Source: Auanema rhodensis (taxonomy: Eukaryota > Nematoda > Chromadorea > Rhabditida > Rhabditidae). From it: DNA of 64,000 bases. This document shows, piece by piece, positions 1 to 11,300 of the stretch; the first letter of the stretch is position 1, and every line of letters starts with the position of its first letter. Below the pieces are notes generated by a model. That model ran no database searches. It worked only from the letters and a program-made list of their open reading frames with translations, and was not told the origin of the DNA. Made by a program: the position numbers and the translations under genes. Where the stretch lies: NCBI GenBank assembly GCA_964057225.1, contig OZ059899.1, positions 9,052,001 to 9,116,000 on the forward strand, read 5' to 3'.

Positions 1-599
1 GGAGAGGGTGAATATCGAATAACAGCCTTACGATGACGTGGTGTTCTAGGTAATATATTAATAGTAGCATCCAAGTCTGTGACAGCCAATGTGGATGTAG
101 GCACGGGATCAACTGAATCCTTGTTACTGACGGCAGGCTCTTCATTTTTTGCCTTCTTGTTAGGGCTAGAGACCCCATTACTGGCTAAAAATTTGGCTAA
201 TACTGAGAATCCATTGGGTTCCGTCTTTGTTTTATCCAGTACAAAATCCAAAATTTTTGTAATATTTGTGTTTGGTACGGGCTCATTATTAATCACAAGT
301 TGGTTATTTTTGTTTGTACGCACCTCTGGAAATCTTTCCCACAGATCGTTATACTTTCGTGGCAGCTTGTATTCTGGCAATAATGGTGGATCAGCATTTT
401 CCACTTGTACTGATATAGGCGCATCTATGCTTTCTCTATAGTTTTTGAGACGGGTAATCAAGTCTTCGTATAGTTCAGCCTTTTTATGATCGGGTATAGA
501 TTTATTCTCTCGTAAGAGCTTCAATTCAGCATCAAACTTGTCTATATTCAGCGTTTCATCATCAACAGGGATTAGACGATATTTATGATTGAGTTTCAT
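1..599 (-). CDS. Polinton 245-residue basic-tail protein, cut by window edge
   Basis: N-terminal part of the gene seen whole at 43248-43985, in the same sequence form. The ATG is at 599 and the frame is open to the window edge, so the C-terminus lies outside. Function unknown. It overlaps the stop of the neighbouring 102-residue gene by the four-base ATGA arrangement found in every Polinton copy here. Its left-edge position shows that a Polinton array continues beyond the window. Confidence 0.75.
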   Translation of the reverse strand, partial: MKLNHKYRLIPVDDETLNIDKFDAELKLLRENKSIPDHKKAELYEDLITRLKNYRESIDAPISVQVENADPPLLPEYKLPRKYNDLWERFPEVRTNKNNQLVINNEPVPNTNITKILDFVLDKTKTEPNGFSVLAKFLASNGVSSPNKKAKNEEPAVSNKDSVDPVPTSTLAVTDLDATINILPRTPRHRKAVIRYSPS

Positions 600-699
600 C
601 TTTTAAAACCAAAATAAGCAATTCCGCATGAAACTATTGTTTTCAATTGTTTGTGTGAAATCGTTGCCAATAAAGTTTTAGCCTTTTCGGGTGTGCGTA
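596..699 (-). pseudogene. Fragment of Polinton 102-residue gene cut by a Polinton terminus
   Basis: Only the last third of the 102-residue frame is present. Homology stops after the bases TGCGTA, and the next base (700) starts the Polinton terminal sequence AGTAGAGAGCC. The uninterrupted gene (38025-38333, 52461-52769, 32588-32896) continues TGCGTATCAAAG at the same point. The identical junction recurs at 44085/44086 and 48324/48325. Confidence 0.85.
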
Positions 700-1205
700 A
701 GTAGAGAGCCGTGCAAAATTTACTAACCACGCCCCCAAACAGCTGTCAAAAACATACTTTTGGGGGCGTCAGCTGCTAAAAACATACTTTGGGGCGCGTC
801 AGCTGTCAAAAACATATTTTTGAGCGTCAGCTGTTAAAATCATATTTTGGGATCATGGTTCATGGATTCTCCTTTTTTAAATTTAAAAATCATGATTTAA
901 AGCATGATATGGGTGTAAAAGTATACTATGAATAATATATGAGCTATTAAGCAAAGTTTAAAAAGCCTAAATGTTTTACAGAGATGGCTGTTGTTTATGG
1001 CACAAACGGTAAACAATAATGTTTAAAGAGATGTAAAAACTAATTAATATGCAGATTGTTTACAGGTTCAGAGTGCGCCAACTGCTGGCAACTGTCGATC
1101 AGATGAGTATATCTGCATAAATATGCTGTAAAATCTAATTAATAAAAGAATTTCATCAGCAAACTTGATTGTAACACAATGGGTTGTACTTTACAAAAAT
1201 CTTTG

Positions 1206-1212
1206 TATAAAA
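1206..1212 (+). promoter_or_regulatory. TATA box of Cys-rich gene (unit E)
   Basis: TATAAAA about 150 bases before the ATG at 1365. The same element is present at the same distance in every copy of this gene in the window, including the diverged copy in Polinton B. This supports a real promoter. Confidence 0.55.
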
Positions 1213-1364
1213 GGTTGGCAATTTTGCTTCATTTACATTTCAGCTCTGCCAACTATCCGAGGATCCGACGTTTCACCATCTCCTGCCACTCTTTGCCAAT
1301 CGCCATAGACTGCTCCTCTCTGCAAGTTTGCCTTAATTTTCAGAAAGTTGGATCTTTAGCGGAA

Positions 1365-1950
1365 ATGAAGCGTGCTGTACTTGCTGATGTGACAAATGTT
1401 GTGCGCAAATCGCCTGAACCTGAAGTACCGCGACCACCCACACCAGCTCCAAATTTCACAAGTTTTGGTATGAACCTTAACTTGTATTTTTTTTAATCTT
1501 TAATTTAGATTCACCAATAAAGCAGATGGAGATTCTGAGAGAGAGCATTCCACCAAAGAGTGTATTAATGAGACCAATTTGTCTCTGCAAAACTTATAGG
1601 GAATCATTGCAGGTTATAGACGAGTATCACTGTTTCAGCCTCTGTATAAAGTGTAGAGGAAGGAATGATGCGTTGGGTCTTTTGAAGGAATTTCGTCATT
1701 ATAAGCCCGAAAACTTTTCTATTAATGTAAGCTTGCATATTTATTTATTTTCAATTTTATCATTTTTTAGATGCGCTCTTATAACACCATGACGTGCAAG
1801 CAATTGTTGAACAATATGGGCTATATTGTTATATATGCAGATGAGGCTACTGTAAAGACTTTTGGTTATAAGTAGAATGTATTCTACTTTAAACTAAGTC
1901 CAGAAGCACTCAACCTGAACATGTTTATCCGCTTTGATCCTTCATTTTGA
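1365..1950 (+). pseudogene. Polinton Cys-rich protein gene, degraded copy
   Basis: Three-exon gene as in Polinton C (34929-35514). This copy is broken. A conserved Cys of the CxCxxC motif is Tyr (TGT to TAT in exon 2), and in exon 3 the codon for Gln in the motif GYKQN is TAG, which removes about the last 22 residues. Splice sites are still visible (GTATGA...TTTAG and GTAAGC...TTTTAG). Confidence 0.8.
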
Positions 1951-2036
1951 CTACAACAAGCACAAATAGTACAATTGGCGTTTTATTCTTGTTTTGTTAT
2001 GTGGCATTTTTATATTCTCAGCCGTAACATTTTTTT

Positions 2037-2431
2037 ATCCTTGATTTGGATATTAATGTTCCATGTTATTGACCCTTAGATTGATGTGTTGTAAAAGAAA
2101 CAATAAGATTTGAGGAAGAGAGAAAGATTTATTATAAATAAAAAACATTTAAACAATAAACAAATAAAGATAAAGATAAGTCCGCCAACTGAAGATTCAG
2201 TTGAATGGCAAGCTTATATAGCGAATGTTATCAGCATTTTCCACGAAAGGTTATAAGTTGTCAATGACAATTATAACTATCTCGGAAAATGCTGAAGCTG
2301 CAAAATATAACTGATAACATAATACACTAAGACAAGAAACTAGAATTATAAAATATAAAATATAAAACACAGAATAAAGAAATACATACAAATTATAGAA
2401 AGAATAAAGTACAGAATTATAAAGTATAACA
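2037..2431 (-). repeat. LTR copy 1 (outer, slightly truncated)
   Basis: Matches the LTRs at 4758 and 7414 but lacks the first few bases (TGTAAT). It begins directly at a Polinton-derived T-run and ends AGTATAACA. In element orientation it is the 3' LTR. Confidence 0.85.
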
Positions 2432-2603
2432 TGCTACCGCTCTTGAAGTCCTGTGTCCTCACAGGTATGCATAAGGTTTCCAAAATTTTCATAATGTTGC
2501 AGCAAGCTTTTTGATGAGATCCTTATGTACTTTTCTCATCTTTCCTTGACTCATTTCCAATTCCACATATGAGTTGTATACGCCTGTAATTTTGAACGGT
2601 CCA

Positions 2604-2909
2604 TTAAGTGGGTCGCAATTTGCCGTGAACCGTCATATCCTTCAATAGTACCATTTCACCTATTTCAAATGTACGTGATGCTATTCGGTTACTATTATTC
2701 AGTCGATGTTGTTGTTCAATTGATTTTTGTTTAATTTTCTCTTGAATAGAATTCCAGGTATTTTTCCGATTTTCATTTCTTTCCAATAATTCGTCATTTT
2801 CTGGAGAATTTAGAATAGGTTGTCTCGATTTCCTCTTGGATAATTGTTGCGAGGTTCTCTCGTATGATGATGACTCTCCATTGAGTAGTTGTTTCCATAA
2901 TTTTGTCAA
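2604..2909 (-). pseudogene. pol remnant: integrase C-terminal part
   Basis: A frame of 101 residues resembling the tail of a Gypsy integrase, with a segment like GEMVLLKD. This is the same place as the GDQVML segment of the large element. A frame change occurs after the residues LRPT, and the remaining tail lies in another frame near 2500-2600. The stretch follows gag almost directly, so most of pol is deleted. Confidence 0.6.
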
Positions 2910-3010
2910 GGGCCAGAGTTCCTGCTGAATTTATTTTTGAAATTCCTCCAAGGGTTTCTTGGATTGTTGCCATTGTTCCGTTCGAAATCTCGTGGCTGCT
3001 GATGGTTCCT

Positions 3011-3637
3011 TTAGTTCCTATTTTCCTTCATGGTGATCTTCTGAACTGCAGAAATCAACTCTTGCATAGTTGAGTTTTCTTCATGCTGTTTCTTATAGTT
3101 AGCACGAATTGCTTCTTCAAAACGTGCTGTCCTTTTTGCTTCCTCATAAGTCTTCGGATCTTTTCCTTGAACAATTATGCCTAAATCAGCGTTCAATCCA
3201 TTTAAGAAAGCTGATCTTAATATGAGCTCTCTTTCTCGATCAGTTGGGCTCATAATACTGGAAGCCATTTCTTCCAAGTATGAGGCAAACTGAGTAACAG
3301 TTTTCTCTCCTTGCGTCGAGCGTAGCAACTTCGCGATCGTGAAATTCCTTTCCGTGGCAGGGCAAAGTAACTCTGCCAATTGTGAAACAAGGTCTTTCCA
3401 AGGCCCTCGTTCACGAATTTCGGAAGGAATCGAGTTATATGCAGAGATCGCAGAATCATTCTGCTGAAGCAGCAGAGGAAAAAGAAAAATTCTTTCAATT
3501 ACCGAAAGTCCCGCAGCATTCGCGAATCGGTTAAATATATCGATGTACGATCGAAAGCTTCGGCTACCATCGTATTTAGGGCAGTGTGGACTGCCTAGAA
3601 CTTTTGTTAAGTTTTTGGTCAACTCTGGAGATGCCAT
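3011..3637 (-). CDS. gag: Gag (capsid region), internally deleted LTR element, copy 1
   Basis: 208 residues from the ATG at 3637. The start resembles the large element's Gag: both have a CPxYDGSR motif, then a helical capsid-type region ending in a charged segment (ARFEEAIRANY against ARWEESIMNQ). This supports a shared Ty3/Gypsy Gag family; the role would be particle assembly in the cytoplasm. The frame is open further upstream but is crossed by an in-frame TAA at 3650-3652. Before it lies a charged N-terminal stretch reaching back to about 3900. No zinc knuckle follows because the downstream part is deleted. Confidence 0.75.
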   Translation of the reverse strand: MASPELTKNLTKVLGSPHCPKYDGSRSFRSYIDIFNRFANAAGLSVIERIFLFPLLLQQNDSAISAYNSIPSEIRERGPWKDLVSQLAELLCPATERNFTIAKLLRSTQGEKTVTQFASYLEEMASSIMSPTDRERELILRSAFLNGLNADLGIIVQGKDPKTYEEAKRTARFEEAIRANYKKQHEENSTMQELISAVQKITMKENRN

Positions 3638-4744
3638 TAAATTAGGCGTTTACAGAGTTGAATCTCTGTTTGATTGCTCATGTGGTCTCATGTTGAGTAG
3701 GAGCTTCAGAGGTAGTTTTTCGCGCTGGGGAGTTTTTTCTTTTTTCGGTGTTACAGCCAAGTGTGTTGGCGTTTTTTCGTCGTCCGATGGACTTAAATCG
3801 TTGTCAAACGAGTCGTCACTATCGGGAAAAGGAAATCGAGAAATACGATTTCTCTTGTCTCTTAATCTTTGAGAAGTACGGAAAGGCGTATCCGTATAAT
3901 TATTCTTGGAGGTTGCCGTTTTGGAAAAGGAGGAAAGTCAGAACAATCTACAATGTAAAATAGTGGAATAAGTTAGTAAACAAGATAAGAATATGAATAG
4001 TTGATAGTGAATAAATTAGTGAATAACATGAAAAAAAAATCGAAGAAAAAAAAGATATATAATAATATGGGTTGAAGATTAATTAATTAATGAACTCATA
4101 CAAAAACAAACTATAGAGAGGAAAAAAAAAGTGAATATAATTAATTGTTAAGATGATGATAGGATATGATTATGTGACAATGTGATTCATAAATTAGAGA
4201 AGTGAGTATGGCGGACAAATCAAAATCTCAATTGTTACTGAATAACAATGAATTACCAAACAAGGCATCTTTCAAATTCCAAAGTCTTTGTTTCAACTTG
4301 AATCAACAATCAAAAAATTATGAGAGGAAGGTTTAAATTCAAATATGACAAATGATACAGCGGATGTTATTTTCTTACAGTGGCCATTCTGTTAGTACAA
4401 ACTTGTAATCTTTATCAAAAATATCGCAAATTGACTTTATTAAGGTCCAATTTTGCTTATATCAAACAGCTTTTCCATTTCCAAAAAATATATATTTTTC
4501 GCCACAATGAAAAATCAAAAATACAACTGCGCAGAAAGAAAAAGAAATCGAAAAGTTGGCCAATTCAGTATCTCACCCTTGCGCAAAATATCAACCCTGT
4601 TTATTAAAAAAATGAGTGAGACCCTTCGTACTGAATTGGAAAGAGAGGTGGTAGCCCAGGGAAATAGCTCAAAAAAATATATTCTCTTTAACTGAATGAT
4701 AATTCATAATTTAATCGAGTTCGAAAATCGTAAAAAGATTCTAA

Positions 4745-4757
4745 GGTGGAACCTCCA
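4745..4757 (-). promoter_or_regulatory. Primer binding site, tRNA-Gln-like
   Basis: Read on the minus strand, TGGAGGTTCCACC lies directly after the LTR end. It is complementary to a tRNA 3' end GGTGGAACCTCCA, the usual 3' end of animal tRNA-Gln. This fixes the minus-strand orientation of the element. Confidence 0.75.
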
Positions 4758-5158
4758 TGTAATATCCTTGATTTGGATATTAATGTTCCATGTTATTGAC
4801 CCTTAGATTGATGTGTTGTGAAAGAAACAATAAGATTTGAGGAAGAGAGAAAGATTTATTATAAATAAAAAACATTTAAACAATAAACAAATAAAGATAA
4901 AGATAAATCCGCCAACTGAAGATTCAGTTGAATGGCAAGCTTATATAGCGAATGTTATCAGCATTTTCCACGCAAGGTTTTAAGTTGTCAATGACAATTG
5001 TAATTATCCTGGAAAATGCTGAGGTTGTAAAATATAACTGATAACATAATACACTAAGACAAGAAATTAGAATTAAGAAATATGAAATACAGAATAAAGA
5101 ATAAAGAAATACATAAAAATTATAGAAAGAATAAAGTACAGAATTATAAAGTATTACA
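4758..5158 (-). repeat. LTR copy 2 (shared, central)
   Basis: 401 bases with TGTAATA...TATTACA inverted ends (canonical TG/CA). It serves as 5' LTR of the left internal region and 3' LTR of the right one. Confidence 0.9.
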
Positions 5159-5274
5159 TGATACCGCTCTTGAAGTCCTGTGTCCTCACAGGTATAAGGT
5201 TTGTAAAATTTTTCATAATGTTGCAGCAAGCTTTTTGATGAGATCCTTATGTACTTATCTCATCTTCCCTTGAC

Positions 5275-5565
5275 TTATTTCCAATTCCACATATGAGTTG
5301 TATACGCCATTTCACCTATTTCAAATGTACGTGATGCTATTCGGTTACTATTATTCAGTCGATGTTGTTGTTCAATTGATTTTTGTTTAATTTTCTCTTG
5401 AATAGAATTCCAGGTATTTTTCCGATTTTCATTTCTTTCCAATAATTCGTCATTTTCTGGAGAATTTAGAATAGGTTGTCTCGATTTCCTCTTGGATAAT
5501 TGTTGCGAGGTTCTCTCGTATGATGATGACTCTCCATTGAGTAGTTGTTTCCATAATTTTGTCAA
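5275..5565 (-). pseudogene. pol remnant, copy 2
   Basis: Same integrase-tail remnant as at 2604-2909 but with an extra deletion of about 60 bases near 5310, which changes its end. Confidence 0.6.
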
Positions 5566-5666
5566 GGGCCAGAGTTCCTGCTGAATTTATTTTTGAAATT
5601 CCTCCAAGGGTTTCTTGGATTGTTGCCATTGTTCCGTTCGAAATCTCGTGGCTGCTGATGGTTCCT

Positions 5667-6293
5667 TTAGTTCCTATTTTCCTTCATGGTGATCTTCTGA
5701 ACTGCAGAAATCAACTCTTGCATAGTTGAGTTTTCTTCATGCTGTTTCTTATAGTTAGCACGAATTGCTTCTTCAAAACGTGCTGTCCTTTTTGCTTCCT
5801 CATAAGTCTTCGGATCTTTTCCTTGAACAATTATGCCTAAATCAGCGTTCAATCCATTTAAGAAAGCTGATCTTAATATGAGCTCTCTTTCTCGATCAGT
5901 TGGGCTCATAATACTGGAAGCCATTTCTTCCAAGTATGAGGCAAACTGAGTAACAGTTTTCTCTCCTTGCGTCGAGCGTAGCAACTTCGCGATCGTGAAA
6001 TTCCTTTCCGTGGCAGGGCAAAGTAACTCTGCCAATTGTGAAACAAGGTCTTTCCAAGGCCCTCGTTCACGAATTTCGGAAGGAATCGAGTTATATGCAG
6101 AGATCGCAGAATCATTCTGCTGAAGCAGCAGAGGAAAAAGAAAAATTCTTTCAATTACCGAAAGTCCCGCAGCATTCGCGAATCGGTTAAATATATCGAT
6201 GTACGATCGAAAGCTTCGGCTACCATCGTATTTAGGGCAGTGTGGACTGCCTAGAACTTTTGTTAAGTTTTTGGTCAACTCTGGAGATGCCAT
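5667..6293 (-). CDS. gag: Gag, internally deleted LTR element, copy 2
   Basis: Translates to the same 208 residues as the frame at 3011-3637. The in-frame upstream TAA is also present (6306-6308). Identity of the two copies argues for a recent tandem event rather than two old insertions. Confidence 0.75.
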   Translation of the reverse strand: MASPELTKNLTKVLGSPHCPKYDGSRSFRSYIDIFNRFANAAGLSVIERIFLFPLLLQQNDSAISAYNSIPSEIRERGPWKDLVSQLAELLCPATERNFTIAKLLRSTQGEKTVTQFASYLEEMASSIMSPTDRERELILRSAFLNGLNADLGIIVQGKDPKTYEEAKRTARFEEAIRANYKKQHEENSTMQELISAVQKITMKENRN

Positions 6294-7400
6294 TAAATTA
6301 GGCGTTTACAGAGTTGAATCTCTGTTTGATTGCTCATGTGGTCTCATGTTGAGTAGGAGCTTCAGAGGTAGTTTTTCGCGCTGGGGAGTTTTTTCTTTTT
6401 TCGGTGTTACAGCCAAGTGTGTTGGCGTTTTTTCGTCGTCCGATGGACTTAAATCGTTGTCAAACGAGTCGTCACTATCGGGAAAAGGAAATCGAGAAAT
6501 ACGATTTCTCTTGTCTCTTAATCTTTGAGAAGTACGGAAAGGCGTATCCGTATAATTATTCTTGGAGGTTGCCGTTTTGGAAAAGGAGGAAAGTCAGAAC
6601 AATCTACAATGTAAAATAGTGGAATAAGTTAGTAAACAAGATAAGAATATGAATAGTTGATAGTGAATAAATTAGTGAATAACATGAAAAAAAAATCGAA
6701 GAAAAAAAAGATATATAATAATATGGGTTGAAGATTAATTAATTAATGAACTCATACAAAAACAAACTATAGAGAGGAAAAAAAAAGTGAATATAATTAA
6801 TTGTTAAGATGATGATAGGATATGATTATGTGACAATGTGATTCATAAATTAGAGAAGTGAGTATGGCGGACAAATCAAAATCTCAATTGTTACTGAATA
6901 ACAATGAATTACCAAACAAGGCATCTTTCAAATTCCAAAGTCTTTGTTTCAACTTGAATCAACAATCAAAAAATTATGAGAGGAAGGTTTAAATTCAAAT
7001 ATGACAAATGATACAGCGGATGTTATTTTCTTACAGTGGCCATTCTGTTAGTACAAACTTGTAATCTTTATCAAAAATATCGCAAATTGACTTTATTAAG
7101 GTCCAATTTTGCTTATATCAAACAGCTTTTCCATTTCCAAAAAATATATATTTTTCGCCACAATGAAAAATCAAAAATACAACTGCGCAGAAAGAAAAAG
7201 AAATCGAAAAGTTGGCCAATTCAGTATCTCACCCTTGCGCAAAATATCAACCCTGTTTATTAAAAAAATGAGTGAGACCCTTCGTACTGAATTGGAAAGA
7301 GAGGTGGTAGCCCAGGGAAATAGCTCAAAAAAATATATTCTCTTTAACTGAATGATAATTCATAATTTAATCGAGTTCGAAAATCGTAAAAAGATTCTAA

Positions 7401-7413
7401 GGTGGAACCTCCA
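7401..7413 (-). promoter_or_regulatory. Primer binding site, second copy
   Basis: Same tRNA-Gln-complementary 13-mer as at 4745-4757, directly abutting the LTR that starts at 7414. Confidence 0.75.
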
Positions 7414-7814
7414 TGTAATATCCTTGATTTGGATATTAATGTTCCATGTTATTGACCCTTAGATTGATGTGTTGTGAAAGAAACAATAAGATTTGAGGAA
7501 GAGAGAAAGATTTATTATAAATAAAAAACATTTAAACAATAAACAAATAAAGATAAAGATAAATCCGCCAACTGAAGATAAGGTTGAATGGCAAGCTTAT
7601 ATAGCGAATGTTATCAGCATTTTCCACGCAAGGTTTTAAGTTGTCAATGACAATTGTAATTATCCTGGAAAATGCTGAGGTTGTAAAATATAACTGATAA
7701 CATAATACACTAAGACAAGAAATTAGAATTAAGAAATATGAAATACAGAATAAAGAATAAAGAAATACATAAAAATTATAGAAAGAATAAAGTACAGAAT
7801 TATAAAGTATTACA
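7414..7814 (-). repeat. LTR copy 3 (outer)
   Basis: 401 bases with full TGTAATA/TATTACA ends. It differs from copy 2 by a few bases, for example near 7580. In element orientation it is the 5' LTR. No target duplication with the other outer flank is seen, as expected because LTR copy 1 has lost its tip. Confidence 0.9.
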
Positions 7815-8385
7815 GCTTGTTTCAATCGTAGCAGAAGGTTTAGTTTTAAAAAATAAAATTTACAATGTTAACATAAAAATAGTAAAGATAAATTACAATA
7901 TAATGTTAAACAATATTATCTGAAAAGAATTTAATAAAAATTATTTGAAAATACATGAATATTAAGGAATAAAACAATCTTTTAGAATACCAGGGCTATA
8001 TTTTGTCAGCGAGAGTGCGCAAAATAGCTTTTTAGGCACGACGCTGCATGTCTAACTTGTTTGAGTATAGAGAAACGAGAGTCATGCTATATTATCGATG
8101 GAGCTAGCATGTTTCTTCAGCGTATTCAAAGCGAATTGTAATAATAAAAAAAAATTAAACTAAATCCCATATAATTTCCGGAATTGAATCATTAACTACT
8201 TGATAAGGACTGTTGCTCAGATGAATATGCAATATAATGTCTCTTATCTTTCATTTCTTCATTATTTACGGGAAATTATTTGAAATTGATGAAGTTTTAT
8301 AATCATATATGCTTTGAAACTGAAATGCTTTTTGATTATTAGCTTACATCTCGTCTTACTCAAGTTTTTCAATGATATAATAATA
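7815..8385. other. AT-rich stretch, nothing recognised
   Basis: No frame, repeat or LTR copy recognised. It lies downstream of the large retroelement's pol stop, where its 3' LTR should be. No match to the right-hand LTR (18553-18889) was seen, so that LTR is probably deleted. Confidence 0.5.
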
Positions 8386-11300
8386 TTAATAGCTCTGGTT
8401 TTTTAAAAGAGAGTTGATACAAAGTTTTACAATAATTTTATCAATCTCGAAATTATTTCTTTCATCGTTTCTTCTTGGTGGTAGCCAATTTTGGTCCGAT
8501 GGGTCTTCTGGTTCTGTTTCTTCAGTAGAGTCATAGTTATCGTTACCATTTATGACTTTTATGATCTCAATATTGCTGTCGTCGTCCGTGTCATAAGTCG
8601 TTGTATTGGATCGCGTGTTTTGAGCGATTGTATGGTCCATTTTGCGTTCAAAAAGTTTGAGATTGTCTTTGTGTACGTCTTGAATTTTTCCAAATGGATT
8701 CTTGAGTTGTACCATGTTTCCTTCAACGTTGATGACTTCAAATGGTCCATCATATGATTTGCGAAGCTTTTGACCTGGTTTATGCGCTTTAATTGCTAAC
8801 ATAACTTGGTCTCCTTTTCGGATATCTCTTTCTTCTATTCGTTGTCGTCCATCATGTTTTCTCTTCGCGGTTTCTTGATGTTTTGCAAGATTTTCTTGAA
8901 TTATGGTTCTTCTTTCTCCTCTGATATATTCGGTATTCTCAATTTCTTCCAAGATCTCTGGTTGTAATGTCTCGGGGAATAATTCTTTGTCTAATCTCAT
9001 ACGACTTTCTTTTCCGAATAATGCTATGTATGGAGAGATTCCTGTGGTTGCGTGTGTTATTGTATTTAACGCAAAAGTAATTTTTGGTAAATACATGTCC
9101 CAATCAGTTACGTCTTCGTTCAGATAGTGTGTTAATCCTTCTTCTAGCGTTCTGTGTAGTCTTTCGACTTGTCCATTAGAATTTTTCTGATGAGGGAGTG
9201 TTGGCTCGTGTTTAATGCCAAGTTTTTCACACATGTCTTCAAATTTCTTTGATACAAAGTTAGATCCACGATCGGTTATTAAACGATTTGGTGGTCCAAA
9301 AATATATACGAAATTCCTGAGGAATCTATCAATGATGACATCGGTGACAATTGTTGGTATAGCGATGGTTGTAGCCCATTTGGAGAATGAATCTTGTATT
9401 GTTAGGACATAATTGTTGTTTCTTTTTGAAGTAGGGAATGGTCCCATAATATCCATATGTATTCTCTCAAATGGTTTTGATGGTATTTCAAATTGACCCA
9501 TAGGCTGAACGGTCATAGCGTGAGGATCTTTCTTCCTTTGTGCGCATTTAACGCATTGTTTCACAAAAATTGCTATGTCCGTTTGCATATTTGTCCAGCA
9601 GAATCTTCGTAGTATGGCTTCTTTAGTTTTGTTAATTCCGTGATGTGCTCCAATTGCTGGGTCTTCGTGAAATTCTTCGATAACCTTGTTGATAAGTTCG
9701 CTTTCCCTTGGTAAAATCAAAGCTGGGTGTGGTCGTTTTCTGCTTGGTTTTGTGTATAACATGTTGTCAATAACACAATAACGATCATTAGAAAGCATGT
9801 TCTTTTTCGCTCTGTATTCTATTTCGGCGATAGTTCTCTTTATCCAAGGTGTATCCTCTTGAATTGCTCTAATGTCAGGTACATTAACGAAATTAATTTG
9901 AGCTTTCGGAATTTCTTTTGTTTTCTTTTGCTTTTCCGGTTTAGGATCGTTTGCTTCATCTCCAATGTATCGTGAGAGAGCATCACAGACTTTGTTTAGT
10001 CTGCCTTCTCGGTATCTTATCTCGATATCGTATTCCTGTATGACTAATTGAAATTTTGCTAGTCTTCCAAAAAGGTCTCTACGAGTCAATAAGCTTGTTA
10101 ATGGTCGATGGTCTGTGATACAGATTGTATGTGATCCAAGTATATATGTTCGAAACTGAGCTAAAGCGTATACGAGTCCTAACGCTTCTATTTCAATAGG
10201 AGCATAGTTACGTTCTGCTTTTACAAGTTTACGGCTTGCAAATGCAATTGGATGTAAGTTTTTGAGTGGTTCATTGGGATCTTCAGGTTGTAGTAACACT
10301 GCTCCCACTGCGATATTACTACCGTCACTTTTTATAATGAACATACGGTCTGATCTTGGTGGTTTTAAGACCGGTGCTTGGATCAATTTTCTTTTTAGTG
10401 TATCAACAGCTTGTTGACTTCTGTCATTCCATTGAAATTCCACATCAAGTTTTGTAAGGTCGTATAAAGGGCTTGCGATGTGTGCAAAATCCTTAATAAA
10501 TTTTCGAAAGAATCCTACCATTCCCAAAAATGCTCTTACTCCTGTAGGTGACTTTGGAGCAGGATAGTCTTGAATGGCGGATACTTTCTGTGGATCTGGT
10601 TTGACCCCATCTCTTCCGACAATTAAACCAAGAAATTTTACTTCAGGTCTTGCAAAAGCGCATTTCTTGAGTTTTATTTTCATGCCTAATTTCTTTACTT
10701 CTCTCAGAATCTCAGCTATATCGTCAAGATGTTGTTCTGCAGTGTCTGATATAACGAGTAAATCATCCAAATAAACAAAGAGTCGGCATTTACATCTGCT
10801 TAGAAGGTATCGTACTGCTGTTTGAAAGGTATGTGGCGCTCCACATAACCCCATAGGCATCCTTCTATATTGATAAGTACCGGTGTTTGTTGTAAATGCT
10901 GTTAATGGTCGATCTGATTTCTTTAATGCTATTTGGAAAAATCCGGATACTAAATCAAAGTTAGAAAAATATTGTGATCCGGCTGCCATATCGACAATGT
11001 CAGAGATGTTAGGTATGATGTACGTTTGCTTGCGAATGACGTTATTTAGAGCACGGAAATCGGTTACGAAACGGAATGTTTCATCTTTCTTTTTGACTAA
11101 AACTACAGGACTATTGAAAAGAGATGTGGATGGTTCAATTATATTTTGCTTCAGCATCTCCTGTACCTGTCTTTCGACTTCTTCTTGTTTGCCTATAGGG
11201 ATACGCGTTATACGCGGTCTAGGTATGTCCATATCTGTTCTTAGAGGTATTGAATGCTCTACAGGTCCTTTAAATAGTCCTATTTGTTTATCCTCATTTA

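Larger units (their letters stand above)
700..2036 (+). mobile_element. Truncated Polinton left-end unit (E)
   Basis: Starts with the Polinton terminus and its CAGCTG-rich repeats. It loses most of the long inverted repeat by a deletion near 916, where it rejoins sequence equivalent to 40877. It then carries the Cys-rich gene region and stops at about 2036, where an LTR sequence begins inside a T-run. Neither its right part nor a second flank is found after the LTR elements, so the insertion was accompanied or followed by loss. Confidence 0.8.
2037..7814 (-). mobile_element. Internally deleted Ty3/Gypsy-like element, LTR-int-LTR-int-LTR
   Basis: Three LTR copies alternate with two nearly identical internal regions read on the minus strand. 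Each internal part holds a gag frame and a remnant of the integrase C-terminus. Nucleocapsid, protease, RT, RNase H and most of integrase are missing, so the element is non-autonomous. The three-LTR arrangement is the expected product of unequal exchange between LTRs of two copies. The two internal parts differ mainly by a deletion of about 60 bases in the second near 5310, which suggests a recent event. Confidence 0.85.

Noticed and set aside
3543..3963. Plus-strand ORFs opposite gag (109 and 71 residues)
   Set aside because: They lie antisense to the Gag frame, recur only because the element is duplicated, and show no motif.
4380..4695. Plus-strand ORFs in the leader of the deleted LTR element
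   Set aside because: Antisense to the element, Lys/Asn-rich low complexity, no motif; repeated at 7036-7351 only through duplication.
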